A stretch of DNA of 5,050 nucleotides, taken from assembly GCA_019310865.1 (NCBI GenBank), contig JAFDDL010000332.1:1-5050 (forward strand). Direction: 5' to 3'. This stretch comes from Deltaproteobacteria bacterium (GTDB lineage: Bacteria; Desulfobacterota; Desulfobacteria; Desulfobacterales; JAFDDL01). How positions within the stretch are numbered: the first letter of the stretch is position 1; every line of letters begins with the position of its first letter. The position numbers were made by a program, and so were the translations under genes. Below the pieces are notes generated by a model, which saw only the letters and a list, made by a program, of their open reading frames with translations, was not told where the DNA came from and ran no database searches. Shown piece by piece: positions 1-5,050 of the stretch.

Positions 1-516
1 AACAAGGATCTGAACAAAGCCGTCAAAAGCGGCGACTTTCGCGAAGACCTTTTTTATCGACTCAATGTTTTTCCCATTCACGTGCCGCCGCTCAGGGAGA
101 GAAAGGATGACATCTCCCTGCTGGCAAACTACTTTCTCAAACTTTTCTCCTCCAAAACCGGCAAGGAAATAGTGACCCTTTCACAGGCTGACCTCAGCAG
201 TCTGGCGGCCTATAACTGGCCGGGAAATGTGCGAGAGCTCGAAAATGTCATTGAAAGGGGCACCATCCTTGCCACCGGGTCGGTTTTCAAGATGCCCGAG
301 CTCACCGACGCCGGCCCGGAATGTACCATCCCGTTTGAGGCGGTCACGTTAAAGGAAATGGAGCGTCGTCATATTCTCTGGGTCCTTGATGAGACAGGGG
401 GGAAAATCGGTGGCAATGGCGGCGCAGCTGAGATCCTGGACATTCACCCGAACACGCTCCACTCACGAATGAAAAAACTGGGAATCGGAAAACGCCACAG
501 TTCCCCCTATCGATAG
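1..516 (+). CDS. Sigma-54-dependent transcriptional activator, C-terminal part (5' end outside window)
   Basis: The frame is open from base 1 to the TAG at 514-516, giving the last 171 residues of a bacterial enhancer-binding protein. Such proteins hydrolyse ATP to open promoter complexes formed by sigma-54 RNA polymerase. Visible in order are the arginine-finger region GDFREDLFYRLNVFP (fragment residues 11-25), the PPLRERKDDI motif (29-38), the sensor II motif WPGNVRELENVIE (73-85) and a C-terminal Fis-type helix-turn-helix (about 133-162). In that helix-turn-helix, GAAEILDIHPNTLHSRMKKL closely resembles the FhlA/NorR-style subgroup. The Walker A and B and GAFTGA motifs and the N-terminal sensory domain lie to the left, so the signal it senses cannot be read. 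An internal GTG at 82 is not the true start, because conserved domain sequence continues upstream of it. Family assignment is firm; the target promoters are unknown. Confidence 0.96.
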   Translation, partial: NKDLNKAVKSGDFREDLFYRLNVFPIHVPPLRERKDDISLLANYFLKLFSSKTGKEIVTLSQADLSSLAAYNWPGNVRELENVIERGTILATGSVFKMPELTDAGPECTIPFEAVTLKEMERRHILWVLDETGGKIGGNGGAAEILDIHPNTLHSRMKKLGIGKRHSSPYR

Positions 517-558
517 CTTGTTGCTGTTAACCCCAACGCTGGAATTAAAGCAGGGATA

Positions 559-588
559 TTGAAATCCATGGGTCGACTGTGCTATGTA
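559..588 (+). promoter_or_regulatory. Weak sigma-70-like promoter candidate for the hydrolase gene
   Basis: TTGAAA (559-564, 5 of 6 matches to the -35 consensus) is followed after 18 bp by TATGTA (583-588, only 3 of 6 matches to the -10 consensus). It lies in the gap between the sigma-54 activator and the hydrolase. The poor -10 makes this tentative. No GG-N10-GC element typical of sigma-54 promoters was found anywhere in 517-644, so I do not infer control by the neighbouring activator. Confidence 0.2.
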
Positions 589-607
589 GCCGAATATTCG
601 GGCACAG
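577..607. promoter_or_regulatory. Nested inverted repeat upstream of the hydrolase gene
   Basis: CTGTGC (577-582) and GCACAG (602-607) are exact reverse complements. They enclose a perfect 12-bp palindrome, CCGAATATTCGG (590-601). The inner palindrome is off-centre, with seven unpaired bases (583-589) on the left side only. It could be an operator overlapping the weak -10, or a stem-loop in the leader about 40 nt before the ATG. No T-run follows, so it is not a standard terminator of the upstream activator gene. Confidence 0.4.
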
Positions 608-644
608 CCCATAATCCGTTTCAGTAGGAAGGAATGAAAACCAT

Positions 645-1613
645 ATGCCGTTCATCACCACGCCACAACGAATATGCAAGCATATCTATCTTGTGGACAC
701 TAACCAATTCACCCAAAACAGTCTGACCTCCGCATTTATCTACTGGGACGGCAGCACCTGCCTCTTGATGGACGTTGGGACTTCGAACGATGCGGACACA
801 CTGTTGGCGAACCTGAAACAGCATCAAATATCCCCGGATAAGGTGCTGGGTATCGTGCTCACCCACTATCATTTCGACCACGGCGGCGGCGCATCGACCC
901 TCTGGAAAAAAATAACAGCGCAAAATCCGGATTTTAAAATTATCGTTCCTGCCGACACGCACGCCAAGCTTCAAAACCCGGAATCACACCTCATGGGTGC
1001 AAAAACGACCTTCGCTGACAAGGTCGGAAAAATGCCGACCCTGCCCGAGGGCGCCTTTACGATTGTGGATAAAGACATTCGGCTACCCATTGAACTGGCG
1101 GATGGATACCAGCTGCAGCTGACATCGGTTCCCGGTCACAGCGATGATCACTGCGCCCCCACCCTGTTTCAAGACGGTAAGACGGCTTTCTGTTTCAGTG
1201 GCGAATCGTGCGGCACGGTTTTCAAGGCCGCCAAACCCCGCTCCATGCCCACAAGCATGCCGCCGGCCTTTAATTTTGAAACGTATATTCAAAGCTGCCG
1301 AAAAGTTGCCGCCCTATCACCAGAGGTACTGGGATTCAGCCATTTTGGCGCCATCACAGGCAAGGCGGAGGTGGCCGAATACCTGGACCGGCATCAGCAA
1401 GACATGCACCAATTCCGCGATACGGTGATTGAGGCGTATCAGGAAAATCCGGACACCCGACATGTGGTTCAACAGGTGGTGAAAATGTTTAAAAAACAAG
1501 GCAATATCAGCCGCTATGCGGAGGTATCCGGATTACATAATGTGATATTTGCCTTTACCTTTGGTATGATGATCGATCTGGGGTATCGCGAAGCCAAATA
1601 TGAACAACGATAA
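645..1613 (+). CDS. MBL-fold (metallo-beta-lactamase superfamily) metal-dependent hydrolase
   Basis: The product is a 322-residue cytoplasmic protein with no signal peptide. It carries the superfamily signature THYHFDH (residues 73-79, giving H74, H76, D78 and H79). A third metal-site histidine lies in PGHSDDH (H165), and a late one in GFSHFG (H233). The usual metal-bridging Asp after the second beta-sheet appears as Glu in FSGESCG (E187), which may be typical of this subfamily. A helical C-terminal region (about 240-322) follows the catalytic domain. Substrate cannot be deduced; relatives cleave thioesters, lactones, phosphodiesters or other hydrolysable bonds. The ATG at 645 is supported by an AGGAAGGA ribosome-binding site at 626-633. 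The gene ends in tandem TAA stops (1611-1616) and lies 47 bp before the OmpA-like lipoprotein in the same direction, so co-transcription is plausible. Fold assignment is strong; role is unknown. Confidence 0.93.
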   Translation: MPFITTPQRICKHIYLVDTNQFTQNSLTSAFIYWDGSTCLLMDVGTSNDADTLLANLKQHQISPDKVLGIVLTHYHFDHGGGASTLWKKITAQNPDFKIIVPADTHAKLQNPESHLMGAKTTFADKVGKMPTLPEGAFTIVDKDIRLPIELADGYQLQLTSVPGHSDDHCAPTLFQDGKTAFCFSGESCGTVFKAAKPRSMPTSMPPAFNFETYIQSCRKVAALSPEVLGFSHFGAITGKAEVAEYLDRHQQDMHQFRDTVIEAYQENPDTRHVVQQVVKMFKKQGNISRYAEVSGLHNVIFAFTFGMMIDLGYREAKYEQR

Positions 1614-1646
1614 TAATATAAACAAAGATGACGTGGTTTCAAAAAA

Positions 1647-1651
1647 AGGAG
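1647..1651 (+). promoter_or_regulatory. Ribosome-binding site fixing the lipoprotein start at 1661
   Basis: AGGAG follows a run of A residues and sits 9 nt before the ATG at 1661. The earlier in-frame ATG at 1628 lies upstream of this site and has no purine-rich site of its own. It would also put eleven polar residues in front of an otherwise standard lipoprotein signal peptide. The 1661 start is therefore preferred. Confidence 0.75.
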
Positions 1652-1660
1652 TCTTGCCAA

Positions 1661-2317
1661 ATGAACACAACCATTAAAAATCTCGTCTTGCCGGCCATTG
1701 TCTTGGCAATCGTTTTTTCCGTATCTTCATGCGCCTATCAAAACAAACAGCAACGCGGCACCGCGGTCGGGGCCGGTGTGGGCGCAGCCGCAGGCGCTGC
1801 GCTCGGGCAAGCAATCGGCGGAAATCATCAATCGACCCTTTGGGGAGCGGCCATCGGTGCGGTGGTGGGCGGCCTGGCCGGAAACCAGATCGGTGGTTAT
1901 ATGGATCGCCAGGAGGAGGCCCTCAGGCAGGCGTTGGCAGAATCCGAATCCGCCAGTATCCGCAGAGAGCACGATGTCCTGGTGGCCACATTCAAAAGCG
2001 ACATCTTTTTCAAATTCGATTCCGCCGCCCTCCTGCCGGGTGCGTTTCAGGAAATCGACCGAGTCGCGACGGTATTCAACCGCTTCCCACAGACAACCAT
2101 TCGGATCGAAGGCCATACCGATACGACCGGAACGGAAAATTATAACCAGCAGCTATCGGAAAAACGGGCCAAATCGGTTTCAGACGCCCTGGTACGCCAA
2201 TATGTAGATTCAAGACGCATCACAACGATCGGATTGGGCGAAACCCAGCCCATTTCATCGGACCACGCCATGAACCGGCGGGTAAAGATTGTTATCGAGC
2301 CGATCCAACAGGGTTAG
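1661..2317 (+). CDS. OmpA-family lipoprotein with glycine zipper (YiaD/Pal-like)
   Basis: The 218-residue protein starts with a signal peptide (two Lys/Asn-containing N-terminal turns, hydrophobic 8-20) ending in the lipobox VSSC, so Cys24 should be lipidated. Residue +2 is Ala, not Asp, which favours outer-membrane sorting. Residues about 33-80 form a glycine zipper with repeated GxxxG spacing (GTAVGAGVGAAAGAALG and WGAAIGAVVGGLAG), likely membrane-associated or oligomerising. A short charged helix (81-104) leads to an OmpA C-terminal domain (about 112-215). This holds FFKFDSAALLPGA, GHTDTTGTENYNQQLSEKRA and NRRV. D154 and R169 are 15 residues apart, as in the pair that grips diaminopimelate of peptidoglycan in OmpA-like domains. 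Role inferred: anchoring the outer membrane to the cell wall. It follows the hydrolase by 47 bp and ends 11 bp from a convergent gene. Confidence 0.94.
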   Translation: MNTTIKNLVLPAIVLAIVFSVSSCAYQNKQQRGTAVGAGVGAAAGAALGQAIGGNHQSTLWGAAIGAVVGGLAGNQIGGYMDRQEEALRQALAESESASIRREHDVLVATFKSDIFFKFDSAALLPGAFQEIDRVATVFNRFPQTTIRIEGHTDTTGTENYNQQLSEKRAKSVSDALVRQYVDSRRITTIGLGETQPISSDHAMNRRVKIVIEPIQQG

Positions 2318-2328
2318 CACTTTGACGG

Positions 2329-3570
2329 TTAATCTATTACCATCGCATGCTTCACACTGGCATCCATTTTCCGCAGTGAGGGGCTAAATGCATAGAACAG
2401 CACGGCAATAATCGTTGCCAGAACGGCGGAAAACCCGACGGCAAACGGCGCACCGAACCCTTCTGCCAGAGCGGCCACAGGAAGGGTACCAAACAGCGGC
2501 AAGGAAAACGACATCATCAGAAAACTCGAGATGCGTCCCCGGATCCGGTCGGGGATGAGAAGCTGTATGGCCGTGTTGTTCAGGGTACCGTGAATACTGG
2601 AGAAAATGTTTGCGATAAAAACAAGCACCATACCCAGCAGAAAATAGGGGCTGACGGCAAAGAAAAAAAGCGCCACGCCAAAGATCAACATACTGATCAT
2701 CATCCGTTTCAGTCGATTGTAGGCGCTGCCATAGGCCGCCACCCAAATCGATCCGACAACGCCTCCGACCCCGGCCGCAGCGCTTAACAACCCAAGGCCC
2801 CGGCTGCCGACTTCCCAAACCTTTTCGGCAAACACAACCAACAGGTTTTGAAACGGCATGGCCAGAAACATCGGCACAAGGCCAAAGAGCAACAAGGTCA
2901 GCAGCAACCGGTTTTCACCGATATACTTGACGCCTTCAATGGTGCTCTTTTTAAATGATTCCCGATTCTCGTTCTCAGGCGGAGGGGATGCCGAAACCAG
3001 TGTCATGCATGCCAACCCGCCGGCGTAAAGCACGACGCCCACCAGATAGGTTCCGGAAACGCCGATCGCATCGATGAGAAAACCAGCCGAAGCCGGTCCC
3101 AGCATCCGGGTTGTATTCATCCCCGCCATTTGAAGCGCCATGGCGCTCACAAGGCCCGATTTGCCGACAATGTTCACAACGATGGCGTTTCGGGCCGGCA
3201 TGATGAACGGGAATACGCATCCCATGATTGACGCGGCGCACAACAGGTGCCAGAAAGCCAGCTGGCCCAATAATATTAATGTTAGAATCGTCAGCTCGTT
3301 TAAGACAACGACGGCCTGGCCGATCATGATCAGGTTGCGTCGGTCCATTCGATCGGCGACCACACCGCCAACGGGAGCAATAAGGAGCATTGGAACGGCC
3401 ACCGCAAAGGTAACCAGGCCCAGGGCAAATTCACTATCGGTCAGTTTAAAGGCAAGCCATGCGCGAACCACACCCTGGCTACCCATGGCAAGGAAAAAGG
3501 CGATATTGCTGGCATACAACCATCTAAATTGCGGCTGCTTAAAGGGTGCGAAAGTGCCATTTTGTATCAC
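2329..3570 (-). CDS. Major facilitator superfamily transporter, MFS_3/EntS-like exporter type
   Basis: The 413-residue inner-membrane protein has about 12 hydrophobic segments arranged as two six-helix halves. The halves are separated by a charged cytoplasmic loop (about 195-220, PPPENENRESFKKS). The loop after helix 2 carries the MFS motif A variant GGVVADRMDRRN (68-79). The second half has PDRIRGRISSF (340-350), a pattern common in the MFS_3/DHA3 group that includes enterobactin and macrolide exporters. Length and both motifs fit an intact proton-driven exporter; the substrate cannot be read. The start is a GTG at 3568-3570 with only a weak GGA 9 nt upstream. The frame stays open further upstream, but I saw no ATG in frame there, and the conserved N-terminal stretch (FAPFKQPQFRWLY) begins just after this GTG. 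It is convergent with the OmpA-like gene and divergent from the slp-like gene, so it is probably transcribed alone. Confidence 0.93.
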   Translation of the reverse strand: MIQNGTFAPFKQPQFRWLYASNIAFFLAMGSQGVVRAWLAFKLTDSEFALGLVTFAVAVPMLLIAPVGGVVADRMDRRNLIMIGQAVVVLNELTILTLILLGQLAFWHLLCAASIMGCVFPFIMPARNAIVVNIVGKSGLVSAMALQMAGMNTTRMLGPASAGFLIDAIGVSGTYLVGVVLYAGGLACMTLVSASPPPENENRESFKKSTIEGVKYIGENRLLLTLLLFGLVPMFLAMPFQNLLVVFAEKVWEVGSRGLGLLSAAAGVGGVVGSIWVAAYGSAYNRLKRMMISMLIFGVALFFFAVSPYFLLGMVLVFIANIFSSIHGTLNNTAIQLLIPDRIRGRISSFLMMSFSLPLFGTLPVAALAEGFGAPFAVGFSAVLATIIAVLFYAFSPSLRKMDASVKHAMVID

Positions 3571-3682
3571 GAGTCGATGTCCGATCCCAACGTCATTCCC
3601 ATAAACGAAACAAGCCCCCCTGCCGGACCAAAAAACACATGGTAGGGAGGCCTATGAAAGTGTTTTCCAAATCAACGGCCAC

Positions 3683-3711
3683 ATCCTAACGAGTGTTTGC
3701 CCATAATGCAA
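3683..3711 (-). promoter_or_regulatory. Weak sigma-70-like promoter candidate for the MFS gene
   Basis: Read on the minus strand, TTGCAT (3711 to 3706) and TAGGAT (3688 to 3683) are separated by 17 bp. The -35 matches the consensus at only 3 of 6 positions and the -10 at 4 of 6. The predicted leader would be roughly 105 nt before the GTG start. The main support is correct spacing and location, so confidence is low. Confidence 0.18.
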
Positions 3712-3760
3712 GTTCGGATGTGAGTTGACGGCAATTCGCCGCAACCGATTTGACGAGCTG

Positions 3761-3776
3761 CGTCGAATATGCGACG
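3761..3776. promoter_or_regulatory. Short dyad CGTCG-N6-CGACG
   Basis: Five-base arms (3761-3765 and 3772-3776) flank AATATG. The core CGAATATGCG (3764-3773) matches 9 of 10 bases of the palindromic core CGAATATTCG (591-600) upstream of the hydrolase. It lies upstream of the rightward promoter candidate and could be an operator, but arms this short can arise by chance. Confidence 0.25.
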
Positions 3777-3779
3777 GGT

Positions 3780-3802
3780 ATGCAAATGCTGTAAATTTGC
3801 AT
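3780..3802. promoter_or_regulatory. Operator-like dyad ATGCAAAT-N7-ATTTGCAT
   Basis: Two perfect 8-base inverted arms (3780-3787 and 3795-3802) are separated by seven bases, GCTGTAA. The right arm ends three bases before the -35 box of the promoter at 3806-3834. That is a typical place for a dimeric activator, or for a repressor that blocks polymerase. A 23-bp dyad with one-helical-turn spacing suggests a helix-turn-helix dimer site. The binding protein is not identifiable from the window. Confidence 0.5.
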
Positions 3803-3805
3803 GGT

Positions 3806-3834
3806 TTAACAGATCATGATACGTTGAATATACC
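3806..3834 (+). promoter_or_regulatory. Sigma-70-like promoter for the slp-like/gctA-like unit
   Basis: TTAACA (3806-3811, 5 of 6 matches to the -35 consensus), a 17-bp spacer and TATACC (3829-3834, 4 of 6 matches to the -10 consensus) predict a start near 3841 and a leader of about 55 nt. This is the best promoter match I found in the window. The perfect dyad at 3780-3802 directly upstream suggests regulation. The palindrome ATCATGAT (3813-3820) lies inside the spacer. Confidence 0.45.
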
Positions 3835-3894
3835 CTGTTTCGAATCAACGAAGCTGGGCGGACTTACGTCAATAATTTCAGGGGGAACTACCCA

Positions 3895-4419
3895 ATGAAA
3901 AAAACAGTATACCGCATCGCCCTTCTTGCGCTGATTATCATCTGGGGGTGTACCCCCATCATCTCCAAAAACGTGATGGATCAGGTGGACCAGACGGTCA
4001 GCTTTACGGCCACCCTGGAAAACCCGTCGTCCTACCAGGAAAAGATGGTTCTTTGGGGCGGTGAAATCATCTCGACCCGGAACCAGAAAGACGGCACCCT
4101 CATCGAAATCCTGCAAAAATCTCTCCAATACGGCAACCGTCCGGACCAGGGAGATGATACGGGCGGTCGATTTCTGGCGCTATATGATGGGTACCTCGAC
4201 TCGGCTGTTTATGCCAAAGGTCGTCAGATAACCGTTGCCGGCGTCATTCGCGGCAGTCGGGTCCGGAAACTCGATGAGATCGATTACACCTACCCGCTTC
4301 TGGCCGTTGAGGAAATTCACCTGTGGACCGAAATAACCGAAGAAGATCACGATCATTTTTTCCACCATCACCCGTTTCATTGGGGCTGCTGCCCTTACCC
4401 ATATTACTATCACTGGTAG
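3895..4419 (+). CDS. slp: Slp-family outer-membrane lipoprotein with His/Tyr-rich C-terminus
   Basis: The 174-residue protein has a short basic N-terminus (MKKTVYR), a hydrophobic stretch (8-17) and a lipobox IWGC, so Cys19 is the likely lipidation site. Thr at +2 favours outer-membrane sorting; Trp at the -2 position is less common. The mature part matches the Slp (starvation lipoprotein) pattern: WGGEIISTRNQKDGTLIEIL (54-73), GGRFLALYDGYLDSAVYAKG (90-109), ITVAGVIRG (112-120), then YTYPLLAVEEIHLW (131-144). E. coli Slp is somewhat longer. The last 20 or so residues are unusual: His at 152, 154, 157-159, 162 and 173, CC at 165-166 and several Tyr, suggesting metal binding (inference). AGGGGGAA (3880-3887), 7 nt before the ATG, is a good ribosome-binding site. 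The gene lies 16 bp upstream of a CoA-transferase gene. Family members are linked to starvation and envelope stress; the precise function is unclear. Confidence 0.88.
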   Translation: MKKTVYRIALLALIIIWGCTPIISKNVMDQVDQTVSFTATLENPSSYQEKMVLWGGEIISTRNQKDGTLIEILQKSLQYGNRPDQGDDTGGRFLALYDGYLDSAVYAKGRQITVAGVIRGSRVRKLDEIDYTYPLLAVEEIHLWTEITEEDHDHFFHHHPFHWGCCPYPYYYHW

Positions 4420-4435
4420 CGCCGACGTTGATGAT

Positions 4436-5050
4436 ATGACCCAACCCACCAGCAAAATCATGGCCCTGTCGACGGCCATCGAGAAATACGTGGCCGATGG
4501 CGCCCACATTTCCATCGGCGGATTTACGGTCAACCGAAACCCCATGGCCGCGGTTTACGAGATCGTCCGCCAGCGACGCAATCACCTGCACGTGTATGCC
4601 CATTCCAACGGCCAGGGGGTGGACGAGTTGATCGGCGGTGGATGCGTCAATCGTCTGGAGATCGCTTACGGCGGCAATGGACGATTTGCTCCCACCTGCA
4701 TCCGGTTTAAAAAAGCGGTTGAAGACCAGGCTATCACCGTGGAGGATTATTCCAATTATCAAATGACCCTGCGATTCATGGCCGGGGCCATGGGCGTGCC
4801 CTTTTTGCCCACCCGCGCATCTCTAGGCAGCGATATCATCGACAAGTGGGGCTTTGCCCCCGACATACGAGAGGAGGATGAAAAGCTGCCAGACCAAAAA
4901 CTATGCGTACTGGACAATCCCTTCGGCGACTGGGGCCAAGCCACCCGCCTGGTGCTGGTGCCGGCCATCAATCCGGATGTCACCATCATTCACGTGCAGC
5001 AGGCAGGCCCCATGGGAACAGTTCGTATTTCAGGCCTGCCCTATGCCGAC
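4436..5050 (+). CDS. gctA: Family I CoA-transferase subunit A, glutaconate CoA-transferase type (3' end outside window)
   Basis: The frame is open for 205 codons to the last base without a stop, so the gene is cut by the window edge. The product resembles the alpha subunit of glutaconate-type CoA-transferases, which are about 320 residues. These enzymes move CoA from acetyl-CoA or another acyl-CoA to a carboxylic acid. Recognisable parts are SKIMALSTAIEKYVADG (6-22), the GGF..NRNP loop (28-36), LIGGGCVNRLEIAYGG (65-80), the mid-domain FMAGAMGVPFLPTRASLGSD (114-133) and PDVTIIHVQQAGPMG (180-194). The catalytic Glu of the family is in subunit B, expected just downstream. The ATG at 4436 has no clear ribosome-binding site. 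It sits 16 bp after the Slp-like stop, so translational coupling is possible; Met9 (4460) is an alternative start also without one. The true acid substrate is not determined by the sequence. Confidence 0.9.
   Translation, partial: MTQPTSKIMALSTAIEKYVADGAHISIGGFTVNRNPMAAVYEIVRQRRNHLHVYAHSNGQGVDELIGGGCVNRLEIAYGGNGRFAPTCIRFKKAVEDQAITVEDYSNYQMTLRFMAGAMGVPFLPTRASLGSDIIDKWGFAPDIREEDEKLPDQKLCVLDNPFGDWGQATRLVLVPAINPDVTIIHVQQAGPMGTVRISGLPYAD

Larger units (their letters stand above)
3571..3894. other. Divergent intergenic region rich in inverted repeats
   Basis: These 324 bp separate the MFS gene (left, minus strand) from the Slp lipoprotein gene (right, plus strand) and hold no convincing gene. Visible dyads include CGTCG/CGACG (3761-3776), ATGCAAAT/ATTTGCAT (3780-3802), the palindrome ATCATGAT (3813-3820) and CGTTGA/TCAACG (3822-3827 and 3845-3850). 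TTGACG occurs twice, 25 bp apart (3725-3730 and 3750-3755). Most of this structure is in the right half, close to the Slp gene. The left half (about 3571-3700) shows little beyond a weak minus-strand promoter candidate. No hairpin is followed by a T-run, so I call no terminator. Confidence 0.6.

Noticed and set aside
517..576. Possible intrinsic terminator after the sigma-54 activator
   Set aside because: Only a weak GTTG/CAAC pairing is seen, with no strong stem and no following T-run.
1611..1622. AT-rich TAATAATATAAA resembling a -10 box before the OmpA-like gene
   Set aside because: No -35-like sequence lies 16-18 bp upstream, and the stretch is explained by tandem TAA stop codons followed by A/T-rich spacer.
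1628..1660. Upstream ATG extending the OmpA-like lipoprotein by 11 residues
   Set aside because: The clear ribosome-binding site (1647-1651) lies downstream of this ATG and serves the one at 1661. The extension would spoil the lipoprotein signal peptide.
1727..2207. Open frames overlapping the OmpA-like gene on both strands
   Set aside because: They are Arg/Pro/Gly-rich shadow translations of the real gene, whose lipobox, glycine zipper and OmpA domain are all in one frame.
3654..3689. Possible 11-codon leader peptide beginning MKVFSK, preceded by AGGGAGG
   Set aside because: The purine-rich stretch ends only 3 nt before the ATG, which is short for initiation. The peptide shows no attenuation-type codon run, and no terminator-like hairpin follows.
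3776..3790. GG-N10-GC spacing resembling a sigma-54 -24/-12 promoter
   Set aside because: Only the GG and TGC core match; the flanking consensus (TGGCAC and TTGCA) is poor. The spacing arises inside the ATGCAAAT dyad, and a better sigma-70-like promoter lies just to the right.
4244..4989. Long minus-strand open frames across the slp-like tail and the CoA-transferase gene
   Set aside because: They lie opposite clearly conserved coding sequence in another frame and their translations show no recognisable domain.

Overview
The window looks like chromosomal DNA of a Gram-negative bacterium. Two of its genes encode lipoproteins with lipoboxes, one carrying an OmpA-type peptidoglycan-binding domain and the other of the outer-membrane Slp family. 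A sigma-54 activator and a glutaconate-type CoA-transferase subunit fit an anaerobic, fatty- or organic-acid-using lineage such as Desulfobacterota (Desulfobacterales-like). That taxonomic guess is inference from gene content and protein style; there is no rRNA or other marker gene here.

Layout. Bases 1-516 (+) hold the C-terminal part of a sigma-54-dependent activator (end of the AAA+ domain plus a Fis-type helix-turn-helix). A 128-bp gap with a palindrome follows. Bases 645-1613 (+) encode a 322-aa metallo-beta-lactamase-fold hydrolase. After 47 bp comes a 218-aa lipoprotein with a glycine zipper and an OmpA C-terminal domain (1661-2317, +). Only 11 bp separate it from a convergent 413-aa MFS exporter-like transporter (2329-3570, -, GTG start). 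A 324-bp divergent intergenic region (3571-3894) follows. It is rich in short inverted repeats and carries a reasonable sigma-70-like promoter facing right. That promoter faces a 174-aa Slp-family outer-membrane lipoprotein with a His/Tyr-rich tail (3895-4419, +). Sixteen bp later begins a family I CoA-transferase subunit A of the GctA type (4436-5050, +), which runs off the right edge and is read as an incomplete gene.

How the genes may work together. The hydrolase and the OmpA-like lipoprotein are probably co-transcribed, with no visible terminator between them. The Slp lipoprotein and the CoA transferase also look like one transcription unit driven from the 3806-3834 promoter; its catalytic partner subunit is expected just past the right edge. 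The sigma-54 activator is probably not an autonomous switch for its immediate neighbours, because I found no convincing -24/-12 element upstream of the hydrolase.

I found no mobile element, CRISPR array, RNA gene, or clear intrinsic terminator. I do not see a convincing novel multi-gene system. The items most worth checking are the dyad-rich divergent region, the His-rich tail of the Slp protein, the Slp-CoA-transferase pairing, and the Glu in the metal-bridging position of the hydrolase.
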